Assembly (NCBI GenBank): GCA_009929855.1
Contig: RZZN01000011.1
Location: 20,658-84,657 of the forward strand
Direction of reading: 5' to 3'
From: Gammaproteobacteria bacterium
Lineage (GTDB): Bacteria > Pseudomonadota > Gammaproteobacteria > Chromatiales > Chromatiaceae
Length of the DNA: 64,000 nucleotides
In this document: positions 57,985-64,000 of the stretch, piece after piece
How positions within the stretch are numbered: the first letter of the stretch is position 1
How the letters are laid out: each line of letters begins with the position of its first letter
Program-made: the position numbers and the translations under genes
Notes under the pieces: generated by a model
Seen by the model: only the letters and a program-made list of their open reading frames with translations
The model's database searches: none
Told to the model about the DNA's origin: nothing

Positions 57985-58671
57985 ATGAGCCACCCCACGC
58001 GTCCACCTCGGATCGGTGGCCTGCTCCCGCTCACGACGATCGACTATCCCGGTGAGCTGGCCGCGGTGGTCTTCTGTCAGGGATGCCCCTGGCACTGCGG
58101 CTACTGTCATAATCCCGAGCTCATCGATCCCCGCACCGAGGCCCCACTGGACTGGGCGGACATCCGCGCCTTCCTCCAGCAACGCCGTGGACTACTCGAC
58201 GCAGTGGTCTTCAGCGGTGGCGAACCGACACTGCAGGCCGACCTGGCCGAGACACTGGCCGAGGTGCGTGCGCTCGGTTTCAAGGTGGGGCTGCACACCG
58301 CCGGCCCCTATCCGCGACGACTGGCCGAGCTGCTCCCACGGCTGGACTGGATCGCACTGGACATCAAGGCACTGCCCGCGGACTACCCCGCGATCACCGG
58401 TGTCCTCGGCTCGGGCGAGGCGGCCTGGGAAAGCCTGCGACTGGTCCTGGGCTCGGGTGTCGCGCACGAGATCCGGACCACGGTGCCACCCGACTGGTCA
58501 GCGGACAGACTCGCGGCCGTGGCGCGCGGACTCGCGGAGGCTGGCGTGCGACACTATGCCGTCCAAGCCTGTACCTGGCGACCAGGCGCGCCACCGCCAC
58601 CGTCGATCCAGACACTCGCTGCCGCGATCGATGCACGCCCCTTCCACCAGCTGCTGCTGCGTGGTCGCTAG
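57985..58671 (+). CDS. nrdG: Anaerobic ribonucleotide reductase activating protein (radical SAM)
   Basis: 228 residues. The radical SAM motif is CPWHCGYC near residue 34-41, within FCQGCPWHCGYCHNP; FSGGEPTLQ is the SAM-binding GGE motif. It makes the glycyl radical on the partner, which here would be the small protein encoded 132 nt upstream. The larger NrdG variant (228 versus about 155 residues in E. coli) is the type that pairs with the NrdD form having CPKHG zinc sites. Confidence 0.93.
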   Translation: MSHPTRPPRIGGLLPLTTIDYPGELAAVVFCQGCPWHCGYCHNPELIDPRTEAPLDWADIRAFLQQRRGLLDAVVFSGGEPTLQADLAETLAEVRALGFKVGLHTAGPYPRRLAELLPRLDWIALDIKALPADYPAITGVLGSGEAAWESLRLVLGSGVAHEIRTTVPPDWSADRLAAVARGLAEAGVRHYAVQACTWRPGAPPPPSIQTLAAAIDARPFHQLLLRGR

Positions 58672-58739
58672 GTCAGGCGCTCCCCCTCGACGACCAGCCA
58701 GACCTTGAGACCACGGGCATCCACCCTCAGATCTCCTCC

Positions 58740-59588
58740 ATGCGCGACATCCTGCTGATCGACAATGGCTCCACTCAGCCCAATGCCACGCTGAGCCTGC
58801 GCGCCATCGCCGCGAGTCTCGCCGAGCACATCGGCGAACCGGTCCACCCGCTGTCACTGCTGCACTCGGACCGCATCCCGGCCGACGCGCTCGCCGGACA
58901 CGCCGCGGAGACCCTCGAGCCCTTCCTGAGACGACGCCTGACGGCTGGGGTGCGCGACCTGGTCATCCTGCCGCTCTTCTTCGGCCCCAGCCGAGCACTG
59001 ACCGACTTCATCCCAGAACGGTTGGCACCCCTGCGCGATGCGTTCGGTCCATTCGAGGCACGCATCGCACGTGCGCTCTGTCCGCTGCCCGAGGGCGAGC
59101 CCGCGCTGGTCGAGATCCTGCTGGAGCAGGTGCGCCAGACCGCCGCGCAAGAGCGGATCGTGCCGTCGCGGGTCATCCTGGTCGACCACGGTTCGCCGCT
59201 CCCCGCCGTCACCGAGGTCCGCCACTGGCTCGGCGCCCGGCTGGCCGAGCGGCTCGGGGGTGCGATCACGCTCGACGAGGCCGTGATGGAACGTCGCCCC
59301 GGCGCCGAATACGACTTCAACGGCGCGCTGTTGCAGACGCGGCTCAGTGACATGGCCAAGGCCGACCCCGCCAGTCCAGTGATCCTCGCCATGCTCTTCC
59401 TCTCACCCGGCCGGCATGCCGGACCCAATGGGGACATCGCCGAGATCTGCCGAGCGGTCGAGCAAGACCACCCCGGCTTCAGCGTACACCCATCGCCCCT
59501 GGTCGGCAGCCACCCGTCACTGATCCACATCCTCGCCACACGTCTCGCCGAGATCGAGCAGCGCGCCAGCAGCGCCGCTCGCGACTGA
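58740..59588 (+). CDS. Tandem CbiX/SirB-like chelatase-family protein
   Basis: 282 residues in two similar halves. Half 1 starts ILLIDNGSTQPNATL, half 2 RVILVDHGSPLPAV (residue about 143). CbiX-type cobalto/ferrochelatases for sirohydrochlorin have a His in this motif (GHGS). Here half 2 keeps His (DHGS) but half 1 has Asn. Substrate-side His in PGRHAGPNGDI fits the C-terminal motif of the family. Metal insertion into sirohydrochlorin (siroheme or cobalamin) is possible but the altered first half leaves this open. Confidence 0.78.
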   Translation: MRDILLIDNGSTQPNATLSLRAIAASLAEHIGEPVHPLSLLHSDRIPADALAGHAAETLEPFLRRRLTAGVRDLVILPLFFGPSRALTDFIPERLAPLRDAFGPFEARIARALCPLPEGEPALVEILLEQVRQTAAQERIVPSRVILVDHGSPLPAVTEVRHWLGARLAERLGGAITLDEAVMERRPGAEYDFNGALLQTRLSDMAKADPASPVILAMLFLSPGRHAGPNGDIAEICRAVEQDHPGFSVHPSPLVGSHPSLIHILATRLAEIEQRASSAARD

Positions 59589-59740
59589 TCGGCTGTGCCA
59601 GTCGGCATGGGCTGAGCGGGTGTCCCGGACAGGACTGGACCTGACCGGCTCATCAGCCGCACGGCGACTGCATGGCTGCATGAGCCTTTAGCTTTTGCTA
59701 AGGTAGGCGATTCATTCCGATCGACCGTATCAGGTCAACC

Positions 59741-59908
59741 ATGTCTCTCGATCAGCGCACCGACGCAGGCCTTGCCGTCGCCTCGACTTATCTCTTGATC
59801 CCTGTGCTGCTGCGCGAGAAGATTCTCGATGACGCACCCGAGTGTCCGCCAGAGCCAACACGGCAACACCAGAATCGAGGTCTCGAATGCCCCTGCCCGG
59901 AGAACTGA
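59741..59908 (+). CDS. Possible small protein (55 aa) upstream of apbE
   Basis: ATG 59741 with AGG 6-8 nt upstream opens a 55-codon frame ending at TGA 59906-59908. The product has a short hydrophobic stretch (AVASTYLLIPVLL) and a Cys/Pro-rich tail (LECPCPEN). I do not recognise it. It lies in the 393-nt space between the CbiX-like gene and apbE that otherwise holds only a small imperfect hairpin (CCTTTAGC, TTTT loop, GCTAAGG near 59685-59703). Confidence 0.35.
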   Translation: MSLDQRTDAGLAVASTYLLIPVLLREKILDDAPECPPEPTRQHQNRGLECPCPEN

Positions 59909-59981
59909 CTCGACCGGTCGTGAATACCCGGATCCGCATGCAGCCAATCGCAGGGACCGCGAGGTGAGCGGTCGAGACAGC

Positions 59982-60998
59982 ATGCTCGGCGGCTGGTGCC
60001 TGCTCTTCGCGATCGTGCTGATGAGCGGCTGTGCCGAGCCCCCCCCCGAGCTCCTCGAGATCCATGGCGAGACCATGGGGACCAGCTATAGCATCAAGCT
60101 CATCGAGCTGCCCGCCGGCCAGACGCCAGAGACACTGCAAGCCGCGCTCGACGCGCGGCTCGAGCGGATCAACGATCTGATGTCGACCTATCGTCCGAGC
60201 TCGGCACTTTCGCGATTCAACGCGAGCCGCTCGACGGATTGGCAAAGTGTCGATGCCGAATTGGCCCACTTGGTCGAGCAGGCACGCTCGATCCACGCGC
60301 TGAGCGATGGGGCCTTCGACGTCACGGTCGGTCCGCTCGTCGATCTCTGGGGCTTCGGCCCGCGCATGCAGGCCTTTCAGATCCCCGAGGATCATCACAT
60401 CGAGTCGGCGCGGGCGCGCATCGGGACCGAGAAGCTGAGCGTCAGTCTGGACCCGCCGGCATTGCGCAAGGATCACCCCGCGCTCGAGCTCGACCTCTCA
60501 GCCATCGCCAAGGGCTACGGCGTCGATCAGATCGCCGTTCTACTCGATGGACTGGGGTTGAGCGACTATCTGGTCGAGATCGGCGGCGAGCTCAGGGCGC
60601 GCGGCCATAAGCCCGATGGTCGTCCATGGCGGATCGCCATCGAGCGCCCCACGGCTGGATCGCGCGAGGTCTATCGGGTGATCGCGCTGGAGGATGCCGC
60701 GATGGCCACATCGGGCGACTATCGCAATTTCCACGAAATCGATGGTCGGCTCTACTCACATACCATTGACCCCGCAACCGGTCGGCCGGTCGAGCATACA
60801 CTGGCATCCGTGACCGTCATCGCAGCCGACTGCGCGAGGGCAGACGCACTGGCCACCGCGTTGCTCGTGCTCGGACCCAGCCGCGGCTTCGAGCTGGCCG
60901 AATCAAACGGGATCGCCGCCTTCTTCGTCTCTCGCCAGGATAACCAGCTCGGGGACCGCGAAACGACGGCGTTTACGCAGCTGACCGACCATCCCTGA
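59982..60998 (+). CDS. apbE: FAD:protein FMN transferase (ApbE), lipoprotein
   Basis: 338 residues from ATG 59982 (GTG 59964, which has a better AGGGA site, would add six). Signal peptide ending in lipobox LMSGC. ApbE motifs: GETMGTSYSIKL, LSDGAFDVTVGPLVDLWGFG, the FAD site LDLSAIAKGYGVD, the metal-binding DALATALLVLG and SHTIDPATGRP. It attaches FMN to Thr in RNF/NQR-type subunits or other periplasmic flavoproteins; the target is not in the window. Confidence 0.93.
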   Translation: MLGGWCLLFAIVLMSGCAEPPPELLEIHGETMGTSYSIKLIELPAGQTPETLQAALDARLERINDLMSTYRPSSALSRFNASRSTDWQSVDAELAHLVEQARSIHALSDGAFDVTVGPLVDLWGFGPRMQAFQIPEDHHIESARARIGTEKLSVSLDPPALRKDHPALELDLSAIAKGYGVDQIAVLLDGLGLSDYLVEIGGELRARGHKPDGRPWRIAIERPTAGSREVYRVIALEDAAMATSGDYRNFHEIDGRLYSHTIDPATGRPVEHTLASVTVIAADCARADALATALLVLGPSRGFELAESNGIAAFFVSRQDNQLGDRETTAFTQLTDHP

Positions 60999-61056
60999 TC
61001 ACCCCCGCCGCTGACCGATCACCACTCATCGGTGAGCGATCAGCAGTGATCGGGTG

Positions 61057-61410
61057 TCAGTTGCAGACCGGCGACAGGCGGACCTGGATATTGGCCCGGG
61101 GTCTGGCCCAAACAACCTGACGGCACTCGTTGAAGCCCATGGTCGAGACGATGAGATATTGGCCCGGGTCGACCGTGATGGTGTGAGCCTCGTTGCGCGC
61201 TACCCGCAAGACCTCGCGCCCATCGATCTCCACCCGGATGGTCGCGAAAAACCCGACGAACGAGCCGTCTCGATAGAAGGTGATGTTCGCGGCCTCGGCG
61301 GGCCGCGTGACGACTGGCGTGGGACCGCTGAGCCCACCTGTCATGCCACAGCCAGCCGTCAGCGTCACCGACAGTAGCGCGGCCATCGCCCCATTGCGGA
61401 TACTCTTCAT
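61057..61410 (-). CDS. Small lipoprotein of unknown function
   Basis: 117 residues from ATG 61410 with an AGAAGG ribosome site. Signal peptide with lipobox LTAGC, then a domain with beta-type pattern (ITFYRDGSFVGFFATIRVEIDG) and a C-terminal pair of Cys (about 97 and 116). The EIDGREVLRVARNEAHTITVDPG pattern resembles DUF2846-like lipoproteins, a weak similarity. Convergent with apbE. Confidence 0.7.
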   Translation of the reverse strand: MKSIRNGAMAALLSVTLTAGCGMTGGLSGPTPVVTRPAEAANITFYRDGSFVGFFATIRVEIDGREVLRVARNEAHTITVDPGQYLIVSTMGFNECRQVVWARPRANIQVRLSPVCN

Positions 61411-61547
61411 CTCTACGACCTTCTCATGCTTCAGCGGCAACGATCGCGGCCTGGAGGCGCGGATTCGACCGCGTCGATCATGCACGCATCACCGCCATCC
61501 AGTCAAAAGCAATCACTGTAATCAGAGCAATCAATGGAGTCGACCGG

Positions 61548-62405
61548 ATGAACAGCGCCACTCCCTGGGCACCACAGTCAGCGCCGCTGATCATGGGAAT
61601 CCTCAATATCACCCCGGACAGCTTCTCGGACGGCGGGCGCTATCTCGAGCGTGAACAGGCCTGTGATCACGCCCTCCGCATGGTTGCTGAAGGCGCCGAC
61701 CTGATCGACATCGGCGGCGAATCGACACGACCAGGCTCGCAGCCGGTCCCCGCTGCCGAGCAGATCCAACGGGTGGTGCCTGTGATCCGCGCGCTCCACG
61801 AGCACTTGCCCGAGCGGATCCGGATCAGTATCGATACCACCTCGGCCAAGGTCGCGTTGGCCGCACTCGCGGCCGGCGCCGCTTGGATCAACGATACCTC
61901 GGCCGGACGCGACGATCCCGACATGCTCCACTGCGCCGCCGAGCAGGCCGTGCCCATCGTCCTGATGCACCGTCGAGGGATGCCGGCCTCCATGCAGCAG
62001 TCACCACGTTATGATGATGTCGTCGCCGAAGTCGGCTCGTTTCTTGCTGACCGCATCGAGGCCGCGATAAGCGCGGGCGTGGCCGAGGATCGGATCCTGA
62101 TCGATCCAGGAATCGGTTTTGGCAAGACCCTGGAGCACAACCTCGCGCTCCTCGCCGGCTTGAGCGAGCTGGTGCGGATCGGCCCGCCGCTGCTGCTCGG
62201 CGCCAGCCGCAAACGCTTCCTCGGCGCGCTCTGCCGCGAACCCGACGCGACCAGGCTGATGCCCGCGACCTGCGCCACCACGACGCTCGGTGTCATGGCT
62301 GGTGCTCGGATCTTTCGAGTGCACGACGTGGCGGGCAATCGCCAAGCCGCCGATGTCGCCTGGGCGGTCCGTCAGTCCGCGCAGGTCGAGGTCGGACACC
62401 GCTAG
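61548..62405 (+). CDS. folP: Dihydropteroate synthase
   Basis: 285 residues. Signatures: MGILNITPDSFSDGG, DIGGESTRPGS and LIDPGIGFGKT, plus the C-terminal KRFLG region that contributes Lys/Arg to pterin binding. It condenses 6-hydroxymethyl-7,8-dihydropterin pyrophosphate with p-aminobenzoate in folate synthesis. It is divergent from the small lipoprotein gene (137 nt apart). Confidence 0.96.
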   Translation: MNSATPWAPQSAPLIMGILNITPDSFSDGGRYLEREQACDHALRMVAEGADLIDIGGESTRPGSQPVPAAEQIQRVVPVIRALHEHLPERIRISIDTTSAKVALAALAAGAAWINDTSAGRDDPDMLHCAAEQAVPIVLMHRRGMPASMQQSPRYDDVVAEVGSFLADRIEAAISAGVAEDRILIDPGIGFGKTLEHNLALLAGLSELVRIGPPLLLGASRKRFLGALCREPDATRLMPATCATTTLGVMAGARIFRVHDVAGNRQAADVAWAVRQSAQVEVGHR

Positions 62406-62444
62406 GCAAGAGCGGAGGCGCTTGAGTCGAGAATCGCCTGAGAC

Positions 62445-62453
62445 TGCTATGCT
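62445..62453 (+). promoter_or_regulatory. Possible extended -10 promoter for the META-domain gene
   Basis: TGCTATGCT is an extended -10 element (TGnTATnnT) 44 nt before the gene start. The nearest -35-like hexamer (TTGAGT, 62422-62427) is 20 nt away, too far for a standard pair. Confidence 0.3.
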
Positions 62454-62497
62454 GTCATCTCTTGGCACGTCCTGGCACTCCACACGAGGTCATCAGA

Positions 62498-63775
62498 ATG
62501 CAAACGACTCGTTCATCCATCACCCGCCTGACCCTGGCCAGCCTGATGATCGGGCTCCCGCTTGGGCCACTTGTCGCGGATGCCTCGCTCCAGGTGACTG
62601 GCGAGCTGACCTATCTGGCACGCATCGCACTTCCCCCGGAGAGCCAGGTGGTCGTCGAGGTCAGCGACCCGGCGGTCCCCAACGGTCAGACACTGGTCGA
62701 GCAACGGATCGAGCTGGACGGCCGTCAGGTTCCGATCCCCTTCGCCCTGAGCATCGAACGTGCCGCGCTCACTGATGACGCGCCCGCGCCTGAGGTCCGT
62801 GGCGCGATCCTATCCGAGGGACTGGTGCGCTGGCTCCTGGAGCCGACACCGATCGATCTGACCTCCAACTCGATCGCGCTCGGGGCGCTCATCATGCGCC
62901 AATTCGAGCCGATCGAGATGACTCAGTCTCTCATCTGCGGCGAGCAGCCGATCCGCATGGGCTATCGCGACCAGTGGGCGCGCTTGGAGATTGGCACCCG
63001 TCAATTCGATCTGCGCCAAACAGTCGCCGCCTCGGGCGCGCGCTATGTGGCACTGGCCGATCCGACCACCTCATTCTGGAGCAAAGGCGAAGGTGGCTGG
63101 CTCGAGGTCGCTGGCATCGCCTTTCCACAGTGTGACCAGGTCAGCCCTGAACAGGCTCGCTTTCGCGCCATCGGTCACGAGCCATCTTGGGCGATCACCA
63201 CCGACGCGACCCATGTCGAGCTGCTCGCCGACCTCGGCGAGACCCGGATCACGGTCGCGCGCAACCCACCCGAGCCGATCGAGGGTGGTCGTCTATACGC
63301 CGATCTCATCGAAGACGGCGACCTGAGCATCCGTATCCTCGACCAGATCTGTCACGACAGCATGACCGGGATGCCATTCCCGCATCGAGTCGAGGTCCAG
63401 CTCGATGAGCGTCGATTCACGGGCTGCGGTGGCGACCCCGCCCGCCTACTGCAAGGGGGTGAATGGGTGGTCGAGGACATTGGCGGAGGCGGCATCATCG
63501 ACCGCTCACGGGTCACACTCAACTTCGGCACGGACGGCAGGATTTGGGGGCGCGGCTCATGCAACAACTACCATGGTGGCTACCAGATCACCGGAGAAGG
63601 GCTGAGCATCCAATCACCCGCCTCGACCATGATGGCCTGCGAGACCGCCCTGATGGACCAAGAACAGCGCTTCTACGAGATGCTGGCACGCATTCAGCGC
63701 TTTGAGATCGACCCCAACGGCGCACTCATCCTGTACACCGACGACGGTCGCACCCTGCTGGCACGCCGCGACTGA
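62498..63775 (+). CDS. Exported multidomain protein (YbaY-like, COG3650, META domains)
   Basis: 425 residues from ATG 62498 (GAGGT ribosome site). Signal peptide to about residue 28. Then a YbaY-type beta-sandwich (LQVTGELTYLARIALPPESQVVVEVSD), a middle part with Cys pairs, a COG3650 domain (RFRAIGHEPSWAI), and a C-terminal META/HslJ domain (NFGTDGRIWGRGSCNNYHGGY and the MACETALMDQEQRF loop). Such domains are found in secreted or envelope proteins linked to stress or copper handling; no precise function can be assigned. It ends just before a dispersed repeat. Confidence 0.82.
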   Translation: MQTTRSSITRLTLASLMIGLPLGPLVADASLQVTGELTYLARIALPPESQVVVEVSDPAVPNGQTLVEQRIELDGRQVPIPFALSIERAALTDDAPAPEVRGAILSEGLVRWLLEPTPIDLTSNSIALGALIMRQFEPIEMTQSLICGEQPIRMGYRDQWARLEIGTRQFDLRQTVAASGARYVALADPTTSFWSKGEGGWLEVAGIAFPQCDQVSPEQARFRAIGHEPSWAITTDATHVELLADLGETRITVARNPPEPIEGGRLYADLIEDGDLSIRILDQICHDSMTGMPFPHRVEVQLDERRFTGCGGDPARLLQGGEWVVEDIGGGGIIDRSRVTLNFGTDGRIWGRGSCNNYHGGYQITGEGLSIQSPASTMMACETALMDQEQRFYEMLARIQRFEIDPNGALILYTDDGRTLLARRD

Positions 63776-63817
63776 TCGCATCAGGACAGGCATCCGGGCA
63801 TCCAAGGTAACCTCCAA

Positions 63818-64000
63818 GGACGTCAGGGCGCCCTCGCCGCGAGGAAGGTCAGTCTCGACGCGGATCCTGAAGCAGCGCGCTCATGGGAGCGTCGATTTGG
63901 CTTGGCCTGATGGCGTGGAGGATCCTCACTCGGGGCCTGGAGGCCCCGACTCCCTTGGGACCTGGAGGCCGACTCACTTGGGGCCGGCAGCCCCCAGGGG
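63818..64000. repeat. Dispersed GC-rich palindromic repeat, copy 4 (runs off the window)
   Basis: Begins about 40 nt after the META-domain gene. Left arm GGACGTCAGGGCGCCCTCGCCGCGAGGAAGG, middle CGACGCGGATCCTGA and GGCCTGATGGCGTGGAGGATCCTCACT, right arm GGGGCCTGGAGGCCCCGACTCC (about 63932-63954), then degenerate right-arm repeats to the edge. Same order of blocks as copies at 9336-9462 and 22749-22993. Confidence 0.75.

Overview
This is 64 kb of high-GC chromosomal DNA from a gammaproteobacterium. Gene content and order (topA-smg-dprA-lysM facing def-fmt-rsmB, then a DUF4390 gene, ntrY, ntrX and trkA) fit the Chromatiales, probably a purple sulfur bacterium of the Chromatiaceae. That placement is inference, because no photosynthesis or sulfur-oxidation gene lies in the window. 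No tRNA, rRNA, CRISPR array, prophage or insertion sequence was recognised.

Layout. 1-3.3 kb (minus): a partial DUF2064 glycosyltransferase, an ArsS-type radical SAM protein and a SulP anion transporter. 3.4-8.7 kb (plus): a two-subunit xanthine dehydrogenase, a GNAT acetyltransferase and a TudS-like Fe-S desulfidase. 8.7-14.8 kb (minus): a Cys-rich lipoprotein and a translationally coupled sensory pair (a GAF-PAS-PAS protein and a large hybrid histidine kinase). 15.0-22.7 kb (plus): tolC, aroC, an MFS transporter and hrpA. 23.0-26.1 kb (minus): a phosphoribosyltransferase, an FGGY sugar kinase, queF and a ferritin-like protein.

26.3-37.8 kb (minus) is the most striking block. It is a 13-gene operon for a membrane-bound respiratory complex in the A-B-C-D-E-G-H-H'-M-J-K-L-N order of the archaeal MBS/MBX (membrane-bound sulfane reductase) family. 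It combines an Mrp-type cation antiporter module, NuoH-like membrane anchor and NuoB/C/D-like peripheral subunits. The large subunit keeps only one Cys of each former Ni-binding pair. The last gene fuses a NuoI-like ferredoxin to a GltD-like NAD(P)H:flavin oxidoreductase, so the complex probably couples NAD(P)H or ferredoxin redox chemistry to Na+/H+ movement.

38.1-54.9 kb holds a sulfatase-fold membrane protein, topA, smg, dprA, a LysM protein, def, fmt, rsmB, a DUF4390 protein, the NtrY/NtrX two-component system (NtrX with degenerate AAA+ motifs), trkA and an ankyrin lipoprotein. 55.1-58.7 kb has bolA and an anaerobic (class III) ribonucleotide reductase operon behind a promoter with two NrdR boxes 31 bp apart. 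In this operon the glycyl-radical domain is a separate 63-residue ORF downstream of the nrdD body. 58.7-64 kb has a tandem CbiX-like protein, apbE, a small lipoprotein, folP and a multidomain META protein.

A GC-rich dispersed repeat of about 130-180 bp, with two short hairpins, occurs at 9.3, 22.8 and 63.8 kb. A fragment of it appears to lie in frame inside hrpA.
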